From the NCBI GenBank assembly GCA_014237855.1, contig JABACD010000013.1, forward strand, positions 25,147 to 89,146: 64,000 nucleotides of DNA, in the 5' to 3' direction. The stretch is from Planctomycetota bacterium (GTDB lineage Bacteria; Planctomycetota; UBA1135; GCA-002686595). This document shows positions 8,669-17,474 of this stretch, in pieces. The translations under genes were made by a program, and so were the position numbers. Within the stretch, counting starts at the first letter, position 1. The number at the start of each line of letters is the position of its first letter. The notes beneath the pieces are model-generated. The model did not search any database, was not told the DNA's origin, and was given only the letters and a program-made list of their open reading frames with translations.

Positions 8669-9457
8669 CTAGCGGATCATCTGGTTGACTTGTTGAAGCA
8701 TCTCGTCCGATGCGCGAACTGCCCGGCTGTTCACCTCGTAGTTCCGCTGGGCCATGATCAGGCCGACGAGCTCCTCAACGACTTCGACGTTCGAGCGCTC
8801 TACGTGGCGATGGACAAGGCGGCCGGTACCTGTTGTTCCAGGGACCTGCTGACCTGCAGTGCCTGAGCTGGCGGTCTCGCTGAACATGTTGCCGCCCTGA
8901 GCCTTGAGGCCCTCGGGGTTGGCAAAGCGGAAGAGCCCCAGCTGGCCGGCGACCGTTCCAACATCACTATCCGAGTTGCGAGTAGTGATTGTCCCGTCTT
9001 CGGCCACGCTGATGTCGATCACGTCGGAGCCGACTGTCGGGAAGGTCTCGAGGGGATAGCCATCGGCGGTCACAACCGTGCCGTTTCCATCACGATGAAA
9101 GCTGCCGTCTCGGGTGTAGCGGAAGTCGCCGTTAGGCAGACGAATCCGGAAGAACCCCTGACCATTGATCGCCACATCGAAGGGCGCGCCGGTCGGCTCC
9201 AGGTCGCCCTGGCGGAAGCCCTTGCGTGAACCAGAGATCTCGACACCGCTTCCGATCTGCAACCCGGTGGGATTCATTCCCGACTGGGAAGTAGCTGCGC
9301 CGGGCTCGGCATACGTCTGGTAGAGCAGCGAGCGGAAGCTCAAGGTACTGCGCTTGAACCCCCCGGTGTTCACGTTTGCGATGTTGTTCGCAATCGTGTC
9401 GACCATCTTCTGCTGGGCCTTCATTCCTGAGGCCGAGGTCATCATCGCTCGAATCAT
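8669..9457 (-). CDS. flgG: distal flagellar rod protein FlgG
   Basis: FlgG forms the distal rod crossing the periplasm. The 262-residue length equals that of typical FlgG. Signatures: N-terminal MIRAMMTSASGMKAQQKMVD and ANNIANVNTGGFKRS (about residues 23-37), mid-protein DVAINGQGFFRI with DFRYTRDGSF, and C-terminal ERSNVEVVEELVGLIMAQRNYEVNSR split over residues about 222-247. The ATG is fixed by the conserved N-terminus. It follows flgF by a 63-bp spacer without an obvious Shine-Dalgarno sequence close to the start, and it is 12 bp before flgA. Confidence 0.95.
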   Translation of the reverse strand: MIRAMMTSASGMKAQQKMVDTIANNIANVNTGGFKRSTLSFRSLLYQTYAEPGAATSQSGMNPTGLQIGSGVEISGSRKGFRQGDLEPTGAPFDVAINGQGFFRIRLPNGDFRYTRDGSFHRDGNGTVVTADGYPLETFPTVGSDVIDISVAEDGTITTRNSDSDVGTVAGQLGLFRFANPEGLKAQGGNMFSETASSGTAGQQVPGTTGTGRLVHRHVERSNVEVVEELVGLIMAQRNYEVNSRAVRASDEMLQQVNQMIR

Positions 9458-9520
9458 GGTGCTAGATGGAGTTAGTTGAAGAAGGAGTGCTGAGAGGGAG
9501 GTGCTGAGGAGGAGGTTCGA

Positions 9521-10222
9521 TTAGCGCAAGGACGTGAGGCGTCCGTAAGACTGATCGATGAGCTGCATGACGTTCTTGGCAGACTCGAAGGTGCGCTGAG
9601 CTGAAATCAGTCCGACCAATTCGTCGATACTGGCGACGTTTGAGCGCTCCAGGTTGTGCTGGTGGACCACGGCATCTGATGCCTCCGGACTGTTTCCGCG
9701 CTTGGGCTCGAAGTAACCGCCACCGAGCTGCTTCAAGTTGGCCGGGCTCGCGAAGTCGACCACCTTGAGGCGACCGATCTGCTGGTTGCCCTGGCGCATC
9801 TCGCCTGCGGCGTCCACGGTGACCATCTCCCCGGTCGGATCGATGGGCGCGTTGTTTCTCTCCCAAGCAACGGGGTAACCCTCAGTGGTGATGAGGACAC
9901 CGTCCTGGTTGACGTGGAACTCGCCGTTGCGGGTGTAGAACTCACCCTGCGGACCCTCGACTGCAAAGAAACCCGACCCCATCAGTGCCATGTGGTAGGC
10001 ACTCCCCGAAGGCTCCAGGTCGCCCTGGCTGAAGTCGGTCCTCGAGTGGGCGGCTATTTCGATCTCGCCCGGGCCACCACCGGGTACCACGAAGGCTCGG
10101 GTACCAGTGCTAATTCGCTTGTAGGCGGGTGTGTTGAGGTTGGCGAGATTGGCCGTGATCGCCTCGAGGCGACGTTCGGATGCTCGACCGGCTGAGACGC
10201 CGCTGTAAAGTCCTAGATTCAC
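9521..10222 (-). CDS. flgF: proximal rod protein FlgF
   Basis: FlgF is a rod protein related to FlgG. The 233-residue product begins MNLGLYSGVSAGRASERRLE, matching the conserved FlgF/FlgG start, and has ITANLANLNTPAYKR, HMALMGSGFFAVEGPQGEFY and a C-terminal RSNVASIDELVGLISAQRTF. The start codon is GTG at 10222, fixed by this conserved N-terminus. A GGGAGG run is only about 2 nt upstream, too close for a normal ribosome-binding site. The sigma-54 element at 10234-10249 predicts transcription to begin at about 10223, so the first gene of this operon may be read from a leaderless message. Confidence 0.92.
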   Translation of the reverse strand: MNLGLYSGVSAGRASERRLEAITANLANLNTPAYKRISTGTRAFVVPGGGPGEIEIAAHSRTDFSQGDLEPSGSAYHMALMGSGFFAVEGPQGEFYTRNGEFHVNQDGVLITTEGYPVAWERNNAPIDPTGEMVTVDAAGEMRQGNQQIGRLKVVDFASPANLKQLGGGYFEPKRGNSPEASDAVVHQHNLERSNVASIDELVGLISAQRTFESAKNVMQLIDQSYGRLTSLR

Positions 10223-10233
10223 ACCCTCCCGGT

Positions 10234-10249
10234 AGCAATGAGGGTGCCA
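10234..10249 (-). promoter_or_regulatory. sigma-54 promoter of the flgF-flgL operon
   Basis: The minus strand reads TGGCACCCTCATTGCT, which matches the sigma-54 consensus TGGCACG-N4-TTGCW at every fixed position except one, with correct GG (-25/-24) and GC (-13/-12) spacing. Counting from the element puts +1 near 10223, one base before the flgF GTG. Use of RpoN for flagellar rod and hook genes is known in several bacteria; that it applies here is inferred from the match. Confidence 0.8.
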
Positions 10250-10354
10250 ACCGCCGAGAGGCCCCTATCCGGCGCAATACCGTGGTTTCAGGGGGAGGTT
10301 CCAGGGCCCCACAGGCCCTCAGTGCCCAATTGGCTCGGAAAGAAATTCCATCCT

Positions 10355-10394
10355 AAGAAAAGACCGCCGCCATCCCTTCGGATGGCGGCGGTCT
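10355..10394 (-). terminator. rho-independent terminator of fliK-flgD-flgE
   Basis: A perfect 15-bp stem (arms 10361-10375 and 10380-10394) closes a 4-base loop. On the minus strand it is followed by TTTTCTT. It lies 40 bp after the flgE stop and upstream of the flgF promoter, so it separates the two flagellar transcription units. Confidence 0.93.
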
Positions 10395-10433
10395 GTGGGT
10401 TCAGATGGCCTGGATGGCCATGCGCCCGGCTTC

Positions 10434-12380
10434 TTAGATCAGATTGACCGTCTCTGCCAGGATCTCGTCTTCGATCGAGATCACCCTGGAGCTGGCTTGA
10501 TAACCACGCTGGGCCTCGATCAGGCGAACGAACTGCTCGGCAGTATCGACGTTTGAGGCCTCAAGAGAGCCTCCCACAACCGTTCCTGCAGCCGCAACTC
10601 CGCCGGCCCCCATGATGAGGTTTCCACTGTTCGGAGTTCTGCCCCAGAGGTTGTCGCCCACCTCATTCAAGCCCTCTGGGTTCGCGAAGGTCGCAATCCC
10701 AACGGCGCCGAGGGTGCGGCTCTGCCCATTGGAGTAGAACCCACTGATGGCCCCATCTGAGAGTACGTTGATGCTGGCGAGTTCACCTGCACCAAAGCCA
10801 TCCTGACCGGAGACGTAGACCTCGGCATCCGACCCGAATTGTGTCAGGCCGTCGAGCTCACCGTCAGTGCCCAGATCAACCAGGATGTTCTGAGTTGATG
10901 GTGAGCCGGTGAACTGCAAGGAGATGTTGTTGTTCACAGCACCAAGCCCTGTGGGCGCACCATTCTCATCGAACTGCAGGCCAGTAATCGGTCCACTCAA
11001 GATCGTACCCGCACCATCGAGAAGCTCGGGAGTCACGGTCCAGGTCAGATCCCCTTGACGCTCGTAGGTGAGAGTCATGGTGTAGGGGATCCCCGCCGGG
11101 TCATAGACCTCAGTCGACGTCACCACCGTGTCAGGCCCGGTCCCCTCGGTGGTCACCGAGGTCGCATAAGTTGCCCAATCACTGTACCCCACCTGGCCGG
11201 CATTATCGCTGAGGGAGAGGAGTAGGTCCGTCTCGCCGGCCGTCTGAGCTTCAAGGGTGATCTGGCCCGCTGAGTTCAGCGAAACCTGGGCATCCGGATA
11301 GAGTGAGTCCAGATAAGCAATGAACTCGTCAACAGTTTCGCCATCGAAGCCGCCGCCCACCGGACCGTAACGGAAGCTCGCATTGACTGGAGCGCCGTCG
11401 GTATCCACACCGGAGATGTTGATCACATCTCCAGGTTCATAATCGACCAGGTTCCCGGGCAGGTCATTGAGCGTGGTCACACCTGGAATCAGGGGGCCTT
11501 CTGAACCGGTCACGAGAGTCGTCGGGATTCCAATCGCTGAAGCTAGGTCCTTACCAGCTTCACCCGGATTGATCTTGAGAGTCACATCAGCTCCCTCGAG
11601 CTGACTTGTCACCTCGATGAAACCGCTTCCATTCACGGTTGCGCTCACGTCTGTTAAATTATCGATTGCCGTTGCAATGTCTGCCACGGAGACACCACCG
11701 GGTGCACCAGGCACCTGCACCACTGCCGGTGCACCACCGTTGATGACCACCTCCATGGTCCAGGTCTCACCAACAGGAATCGGGATGTTCCCTCCAATCG
11801 TTCCCGTCAGGACCGCCGGAGATCCATGCTTCAGGGCAGAGGCTCCGGTAAGAACCTCGGCCAATGGGCCTGTGATTTCCGCCGGCAGGTTTCCAGCTAG
11901 TTCCACGTTGCCCGTACTTGCGGGGGCAAAGGCTGAGTCGACATCAAGCGAGATTGGCGAAGAGTTCGGGTCCAACACCCTGTATCCCGTAGATAGATCA
12001 ACAAGGTTTTGGAGAGCGTCCAGTCCGAAGGTTCCAACGCGCGTGAAGTAGTTAGCGCTTCCATCGGTGACGCTGAAGAACCCCTGTCCCTCCAGAGCGA
12101 GGTCAAAGGTCCGCCCTGTTCCACTCAGTGCGCCCTGTTCAAAAGCACGCACGATCGACCCGATGTTGACGCCCAAACCCAGCTGGGAGGGGTTGATTCC
12201 TCCAAGAGGGCCGTTTGGTGCAAGGGCGTTCTGCATGGTGCGAGAGAAGTTGTCTGAGAAACGCACCGTCGACTTCTTGAAGCCTGGTGTGTTCGAGTTG
12301 GCCAGGTTGTGGCCAATGACGTCAATCCAGTCCTGGTGGGACTTGAGCGAGGAGAGGGCCGTGAATAGTGCTGAGGTCAT
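10434..12380 (-). CDS. flgE: flagellar hook protein FlgE
   Basis: FlgE polymerises into the hook. The 648-residue product has the N-terminal MTSALFTALSSLKSHQDWID and VIGHNLANSNTPGFKKSTV motif, FDLALEGQGFFSVTDGSANY (about residues 97-116), and the C-terminal VVGGSLEASNVDTAEQFVRL with IEAQRGYQASSRVIS. The centre (about 150-560) is a long beta-rich insertion that exceeds the E. coli protein (402 aa). Large hook proteins with variable outer domains are common outside enterobacteria. It is third in the fliK-flgD-flgE unit, 5 bp after flgD, and its stop is followed by a strong terminator. Confidence 0.95.
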   Translation of the reverse strand: MTSALFTALSSLKSHQDWIDVIGHNLANSNTPGFKKSTVRFSDNFSRTMQNALAPNGPLGGINPSQLGLGVNIGSIVRAFEQGALSGTGRTFDLALEGQGFFSVTDGSANYFTRVGTFGLDALQNLVDLSTGYRVLDPNSSPISLDVDSAFAPASTGNVELAGNLPAEITGPLAEVLTGASALKHGSPAVLTGTIGGNIPIPVGETWTMEVVINGGAPAVVQVPGAPGGVSVADIATAIDNLTDVSATVNGSGFIEVTSQLEGADVTLKINPGEAGKDLASAIGIPTTLVTGSEGPLIPGVTTLNDLPGNLVDYEPGDVINISGVDTDGAPVNASFRYGPVGGGFDGETVDEFIAYLDSLYPDAQVSLNSAGQITLEAQTAGETDLLLSLSDNAGQVGYSDWATYATSVTTEGTGPDTVVTSTEVYDPAGIPYTMTLTYERQGDLTWTVTPELLDGAGTILSGPITGLQFDENGAPTGLGAVNNNISLQFTGSPSTQNILVDLGTDGELDGLTQFGSDAEVYVSGQDGFGAGELASINVLSDGAISGFYSNGQSRTLGAVGIATFANPEGLNEVGDNLWGRTPNSGNLIMGAGGVAAAGTVVGGSLEASNVDTAEQFVRLIEAQRGYQASSRVISIEDEILAETVNLI

Positions 12381-12385
12381 CCGCG

Positions 12386-12862
12386 CTACTCCTCGTCCCC
12401 CGAGTCGCCATCATCACCGTCACCGGAGTCCGATGCACCGGTGATCTCCACGACGTTGAGAAGCGGAACATCCTGACCACCCACGTTGAGGACAGCGATG
12501 CCCTCTTCGATTCTTACGGAGGTCACACTGCCGCTGATGCTCTCCTGGGTCGCAGGATCAATGTAGGTGACGTTCTGTCCAATCAATGAACTGCCTTCAG
12601 TGAGCTGAGACATGAGCGCATTGCTCTGCTGAAGAACAGCAAGCCCAAGGAAGTTGTCGTTCAAGTTCTCCATTTGCTCGAGCGACGAGAATTGCGCCAG
12701 CTGAGCGATGAAGTGCTCATTTGATTGAGGATTGATCGGGTCCTGGTTTTGCAGCTGACTGACGAGCAGTTGCATGAAGGCGTCCTTGCCGAGCTCTTCG
12801 CCCGTACTGACGCCCTCGGTCCCGTATCCGTTGAGTCCCGATGAGAGTGCTGAAATGTCCAT
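12386..12862 (-). CDS. flgD: hook assembly scaffold FlgD
   Basis: FlgD caps the growing hook and is replaced when the hook is complete. The 158-residue product has the diagnostic N-terminal block GKDAFMQLLVSQLQNQDP (about residues 25-42) followed by FIAQLAQFSSLEQMENLN, and a small beta domain (about 90-140). The larger FnIII/Tudor C-terminal region of the 231-residue E. coli protein is reduced; the last 15 residues are Asp/Gly/Glu rich and probably disordered. Gene order fliK-flgD-flgE supports the call. Confidence 0.93.
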   Translation of the reverse strand: MDISALSSGLNGYGTEGVSTGEELGKDAFMQLLVSQLQNQDPINPQSNEHFIAQLAQFSSLEQMENLNDNFLGLAVLQQSNALMSQLTEGSSLIGQNVTYIDPATQESISGSVTSVRIEEGIAVLNVGGQDVPLLNVVEITGASDSGDGDDGDSGDEE

Positions 12863-12877
12863 TTGGATGTCGTTGGT

Positions 12878-13996
12878 TCAAGCGTAGGTGTCCACGCCGA
12901 GGGCGTTCGAATGGTTTCGAACACGGTCCTCGGGTGTGAAATGTTCGTCGACGAGTTGTTCGAGTTCGCGGGAGACGTCCTGCCCTGTGGGCCAACCTCC
13001 CTTTCCATCCGAAGACCCTTGTTCGAGTTCGAAGTCGAAGCTGGGATCCTGGAATCCCTGGTCTGACAGGGCGGACTCGAGTTCGTGAATGTGCTGCTGG
13101 AGAATGCCGAGGGTGTCCTCGCTCTCGGCACGTACCAAGGCGCGCACTTGGTCGTTCTCGACCCTCACACGGATCGATAGCCTTCCGAGTTCAGCCGGCG
13201 CTAGTTGAATGCTCGCAGACCGCAGGCCCGGGTGCAGGTGCATGCGGAACTGCTGCAGGACCTGAGAGGCCTTCTGAGCCTCCTGGCTCTCGGGCGTCGG
13301 AGCGGGCTTGGTGATGGTCTTGCGCTCCACGGCTCCGGTGCTATCGGCCTTACCGCTCTCTGGGGCCGGCATGGGTTGGGCAACCTGGGCTCGCTGGCCG
13401 ACAGACCTCACGGAACCGGACGGGGCAGGTCCGGCACTCGCCACGCCGCCAGCCTTGGCACCACCGGCCGCCTCAATCTGAACCAGGGGGTTCAGTGGCG
13501 ACGCCTCCGGAGTCGGTGCCTCCAGCTCCGAAAGCTCGACGGGCGGCTGAACCCCTTGTTCCTCGGCGGCAGCGAGCTGGGAGCCCAGCTCTGCCTGAAA
13601 ATCGCCCTCGAACTCTTCGGACTGACCAGAGAGGGTGGCTCCGGGTCCCTCCGAAGCGGTCCTGGCCGACCCTGCGCCTCGGGTATTTCGACGGGTACGG
13701 GCCTGCTCGCGGTCGCGGGTCTCGACCTGGCGCCTCGTCTCCTTGTTATCGGACTGGCGGCGGGCCCTGGCCTCTTCAGGCCGGGTTCCACGACGGCTCT
13801 CGCGGCCGGATCCATCTTCCTCTCTCCGGGCGCGTCGACGGCCGCCGGCCCCGACCTCTCGGTCCAGGCGCTCGACCGGCCCCTTCCCGTCACCACGACG
13901 GTTCAGGTGCCCTTTGATAGGAGAGTTGAGCGACCGCTCCGTGCCGAGCGGCCGCCCAATACTTTCCAAGGAAGGGAGACTTGCTGAGTTTCCCAT
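12878..13996 (-). CDS. fliK: hook-length control protein FliK
   Basis: FliK measures hook length and switches export specificity. The first 200 residues are low complexity (Arg, Gln, Glu, Pro and Gly rich), as in FliK. Residues about 255-345 form the conserved Flg_hook domain, with LRSASIQLAPAELGRLSIRV and an ALVRAESEDTLGILQQHIHE segment. The ATG at 13996 has a GGAG 4 nt upstream. The sigma-54 element at 14009-14024 places +1 at about 13998, which would remove that site from the message. It is the first gene of the fliK-flgD-flgE unit, 15 bp before flgD. Confidence 0.88.
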   Translation of the reverse strand: MGNSASLPSLESIGRPLGTERSLNSPIKGHLNRRGDGKGPVERLDREVGAGGRRRARREEDGSGRESRRGTRPEEARARRQSDNKETRRQVETRDREQARTRRNTRGAGSARTASEGPGATLSGQSEEFEGDFQAELGSQLAAAEEQGVQPPVELSELEAPTPEASPLNPLVQIEAAGGAKAGGVASAGPAPSGSVRSVGQRAQVAQPMPAPESGKADSTGAVERKTITKPAPTPESQEAQKASQVLQQFRMHLHPGLRSASIQLAPAELGRLSIRVRVENDQVRALVRAESEDTLGILQQHIHELESALSDQGFQDPSFDFELEQGSSDGKGGWPTGQDVSRELEQLVDEHFTPEDRVRNHSNALGVDTYA

Positions 13997-14008
13997 GGAC
14001 TCCGTGGG

Positions 14009-14024
14009 AGCAAGGGGAATGCCA
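14009..14024 (-). promoter_or_regulatory. sigma-54 promoter of fliK-flgD-flgE
   Basis: The minus strand reads TGGCATTCCCCTTGCT: all fixed sigma-54 bases match except C-to-T and G-to-T in the TGGCACG half, with exact 12-base GG-to-GC spacing. Predicted +1 is about 13998, two bases before the fliK ATG, the same geometry as the flgF promoter. Confidence 0.75.
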
Positions 14025-14465
14025 AGCTCGACGGTGGAATCTAAGTAGCAGTGCTAAAAAGGCTTACGCCACCCCACCTTGATGAGCCGACCCCCTCCAC
14101 CCCATGAGTTTCTTTCCAGATCCTGCGAAGGAATTGCCCATGCCCTGGAAACCCTGACTTATCTGGCACTTGGCGAATGGCTGATTACGTCATAAATAGG
14201 CCCTGCGAACCCCAGATGGTCATGAGGGGACTGCTTATTCGTGCAGTACTTACCTGCAAGGCACCCGATCAGCACCCGTCTTTGGCGACTCAGGGTATGC
14301 TTGTACAAGAAGAACAGGTCCTCGGTATGGGCCCTCGCAGCGCTTTCCCCGAAAGGGGTCAGCGGATAGATGGCTCTCAATTCCTTACCTCACCCCCAAG
14401 GCACCCCCCCGCCGCAACAGCTAGCTCGCGGCACACGAGTCGACTTCGCGTCAGACCAACAATAC
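14025..14465. other. intergenic region between fliK and the cytochrome gene
   Basis: About 440 bases between divergent genes. Apart from the adjacent sigma-54 element I see only a weak plus-strand promoter candidate, TTGGCG at 14170-14175 and TAAATA at 14193-14198 with 17 bases between. Small open frames here show no family resemblance or ribosome-binding site. Confidence 0.4.
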
Positions 14466-17393
14466 ATGGAAGCCAAATTTCTCCCCACACTGCTAGTCGC
14501 GACCCTTGCTGTCTCCACCTCATCAGCGCAGCACAAGCAGGTCAGCGCGATTGCCGTCGCACCAGGCAGTGATACCAATGTCTGGGTCTGTAACCGCGAC
14601 AACGAGTCGGTTTCCCTCATCGACACGGAGAACGATGTCGTCCTTGCTGAGATCAAGGTCGGGATCAAGCCTCGGTCACTCTCCCTCTCAGACGACGGAA
14701 CGCTTCTCTTCGTGGCCAACCAGCGTGGAAACATCCCCCTGCGGGCCAACGCCCGCCGTGGCTTCCCGGCAAACGCCGATCCTGGAACCATCAGCGTCAT
14801 CGACACGGCCAGCCGCAGTGTCACGACCACGATTCCGGGTGTTGCAGTCGAGCCCTATGGCGTTGTGGTCGCTCCGAACGGCAAGTACTTCGCTGTCTCT
14901 GGCTTCCGGTCCGGAACCTTCAGGCTGTACGACGCCAACACCCTCGCCCCTTTGGTCACCCACCAGTACCTGAACGACCTCTCCGAGATCCCGGCGCCCT
15001 TCACCATCGCGGACGTGGATGAGAACCGCGACGGCATCGCCGACCTTGGTGATCCTCGAGGCTTCACGATCAAGTCTGACAGCGCTCAGATCTACGTCAC
15101 GCACAACAAGTCTCCTTACATCTCCGTGCTCGACATCTCCCTGGATGGGAACGGCATTCCCACAGGAATCACGCGCAGCGCCAAGATTGCTTTCAACGAC
15201 TACGACAAGGACCCGTTCTTCAACCCGGTCCCCGTACAGACCATCGAGAGCCAGGGCTTGCCCCGCTTTATCGAAGACATCGCGATCTCCCCGGACGGAT
15301 CTCGAGCGCTCTTGCCCCACGTGCTTCACAACATCAATCATGATGTGAATCACAACTTTGGTGCGGCCTTGGCCGGTGACTTCGCCAACCGTGTCCATCC
15401 CGCCCTGACCGTGATCGATGCAGCAACAAACACGTACAACCAGGCCGGCGACAACTCCACACGCCTGCACCACGAGCTCACCGACACCCTGACTCCTGCG
15501 GGCTATGCCGGCTTCGGCGAAGCTCACGTCATGACGACCACGGGCAACCCGCTGGTCCTTGGCGGCAGTGGGTCACCCGTGCTGGGCGGAACCATTGACC
15601 TCCAGGTCCAGGGAACCCAACCCGGCGACACCGTTGAGATGTGGGTGGGGTCTGTCCAGCGCAACGACGACCTGGGACCCGAGGGCTTCCGCTATCTGCG
15701 CCCCCGCTTCGTCATCCCGTCACCCGGCGGGAGCCTCAGCCTTTCTGTTCCGAACTCTCCCAGCCTTGAGGGCGAGGTCCTGATTGCCCAGGCCCGCGTG
15801 ATCGACGGAGTCACTGGCGAGCCAGGGACGACCAACGCCGTGCGCTTCCGCCTCAGTGCAGACACCTACGGAACAGGCGAGCTCGGCTATCGCGCAGGCC
15901 ACCCGTCACGAGTTCTCTACAACGAGGCAGGAACCAGCGTCTTGATGCTGAACCGCGGATCGGAAGATCTCTTCCTCTTCGACGCCAGCGGCTCTGACCT
16001 CACGCTTCGGACTGTCTTCCCCGAGAGGATCAAGTTCACCGAGCGTCCTGCGCTCTCCAGCAACATGCCCATGGGTGACATTCCGCTGGGCATCACCATG
16101 ATCCCTGACCCCACGACTGACAACGATGATGCCCTGGTCTTCGTGATCAACGAGGGCAACCGAACCGTCAGCTCGCTGCGTGTTGACTTCTCCGCAGGCA
16201 CGATCCTGCAGCGCTTTGCACCTGCCAAGACAATCATCTCTCAAGACGAGTTCAGCCTGTCCATCAGGATTGGACAGGAGATCTTCGAGGACGCATCTCG
16301 AGATCAGACGACCGGTAACTTCAACAACTCGTGCGCTTCCTGCCACTTCGAAGGTGGTGCAGACGGCAACGTCTGGCAGCGCCCTGCGGGCCCTCGGTCG
16401 ACCATGCCCGTCTATGGCGGCACCCTTGGAACCGGGCTCATCTTGTGGAAAGGCGTCCGCCTGAGCATGGGCGAGACTGGCCCGATGTTCGGTGGAGAGA
16501 ACGGTGGACACGGAATCTTCACCGACGAGGAGCAGCAGGGTCTCTCCGACTACCATGAGGTGGTCACGCCCCCGCTGAACCCCAACAGGGACCCCGGCCA
16601 CGTGCTCAGCCCTACAGCTGCCTTTGGGCGAGACCTGTTCTTCGGCATCGACGACACGGGGCTCAACCCCACCCTTCGCACCGCGAACTGCTTCGAGTGT
16701 CACGACAGCACCGAGACCAACATCCTGAGTAACCCGGGGCCGCGTTTCTTCACGGTGGACTTCGTGAACCCCCTACTCTCCGGCGGTGAAAGCCTGGGGC
16801 AACTGGACCCCGACTGCTTCTCGCTCAGGGAGTCCGTCGCAGTCCTTGGCGTCAGGAACGTGAACACCGGAGCAAACGTTGACCTCGACATGGACGGGAC
16901 ACCCGACCCCGATCGCAACGGCGACGGCTTCCCTGACCTCGAGACCTATGCGGTCATGAACCTGGACAGCGAGGATGACTTCCGTCGCGACGACCCCAAC
17001 AGCTACCTCTGTCCTTGCGATCCCGCTCTCGACCCGACCTGCGATCCGCTGAACCCCTTCAGACTGTTCAAGCGCTCGGCAGCTAGCTTCTCGATCCCGA
17101 CCAAGCTAGGGGTCTTTGCAACAGGCCCGTACTTCCATGATCACTCTGTCTACTCCCTGAGAGGCCTGGTTGATCCCGAAGCTCAGATGTTTGACCCGGT
17201 CTATGGAGACGTCGCGTATGGGCTACCGGTTGATCGCCCCGGTGTCTTCAAGGTCTACAACGAGGCCCACGACGTTCGTGGCCACGAGTCCTTCCCCGGC
17301 TCACCCGGTGACTCGAAGGTGCAGCAGACACTCAACAGCACGGACCCGGATGCTGACACCGAGCGGATCCTGGCCTTCATCAAGTCCCTCTAG
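14466..17393 (+). CDS. secreted beta-propeller / di-heme cytochrome c protein
   Basis: Predicted periplasmic redox protein of 975 residues. The start at 14466 gives a clean signal peptide (MEAKFLPTLLVATLAVSTSS-A) and is preferred over an earlier in-frame ATG. Residues about 25-330 contain YVTN/YncE-type propeller repeats (WVCNRDNESVSLIDTEND, LFVANQRGN, ISVIDTASRSV). The C-terminal part has two CXXCH heme c motifs, CASCH at about residues 623-627 and CFECH at about 742-746, as in the MauG/di-heme cytochrome c peroxidase group. A Ca-binding-like Asp repeat (DLDMDGTPDPDRNGDGFPD) follows. Such fusions are common in planctomycetes; the substrate is unknown. A terminator follows the stop by 18 bases. 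Confidence 0.82.
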   Translation: MEAKFLPTLLVATLAVSTSSAQHKQVSAIAVAPGSDTNVWVCNRDNESVSLIDTENDVVLAEIKVGIKPRSLSLSDDGTLLFVANQRGNIPLRANARRGFPANADPGTISVIDTASRSVTTTIPGVAVEPYGVVVAPNGKYFAVSGFRSGTFRLYDANTLAPLVTHQYLNDLSEIPAPFTIADVDENRDGIADLGDPRGFTIKSDSAQIYVTHNKSPYISVLDISLDGNGIPTGITRSAKIAFNDYDKDPFFNPVPVQTIESQGLPRFIEDIAISPDGSRALLPHVLHNINHDVNHNFGAALAGDFANRVHPALTVIDAATNTYNQAGDNSTRLHHELTDTLTPAGYAGFGEAHVMTTTGNPLVLGGSGSPVLGGTIDLQVQGTQPGDTVEMWVGSVQRNDDLGPEGFRYLRPRFVIPSPGGSLSLSVPNSPSLEGEVLIAQARVIDGVTGEPGTTNAVRFRLSADTYGTGELGYRAGHPSRVLYNEAGTSVLMLNRGSEDLFLFDASGSDLTLRTVFPERIKFTERPALSSNMPMGDIPLGITMIPDPTTDNDDALVFVINEGNRTVSSLRVDFSAGTILQRFAPAKTIISQDEFSLSIRIGQEIFEDASRDQTTGNFNNSCASCHFEGGADGNVWQRPAGPRSTMPVYGGTLGTGLILWKGVRLSMGETGPMFGGENGGHGIFTDEEQQGLSDYHEVVTPPLNPNRDPGHVLSPTAAFGRDLFFGIDDTGLNPTLRTANCFECHDSTETNILSNPGPRFFTVDFVNPLLSGGESLGQLDPDCFSLRESVAVLGVRNVNTGANVDLDMDGTPDPDRNGDGFPDLETYAVMNLDSEDDFRRDDPNSYLCPCDPALDPTCDPLNPFRLFKRSAASFSIPTKLGVFATGPYFHDHSVYSLRGLVDPEAQMFDPVYGDVAYGLPVDRPGVFKVYNEAHDVRGHESFPGSPGDSKVQQTLNSTDPDADTERILAFIKSL

Positions 17394-17411
17394 ACTTGGT
17401 TGAGATCATGC

Positions 17412-17454
17412 GAGAGCAGCCCGGAGGCTTCGGCCTCTGGGCTGCTCTCCTTTT
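17412..17454 (+). terminator. rho-independent terminator after the cytochrome gene
   Basis: A long stem pairs GAGAGCAGCCC and GGAGGC with their complements around a TTCG tetraloop (with one slight mismatch) and is followed by CTTTTC on the plus strand. It lies between the cytochrome stop and the convergent rpiA stop and may slow both transcripts. Confidence 0.85.
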
Positions 17455-17474
17455 CGGGCCGGGTGGTTTGACGT

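Noticed and set aside
14164..14182. TGGCAC followed by TGGC upstream of the cytochrome gene
   Set aside because: GG-to-GC distance is 15 instead of 12; not a functional sigma-54 element.
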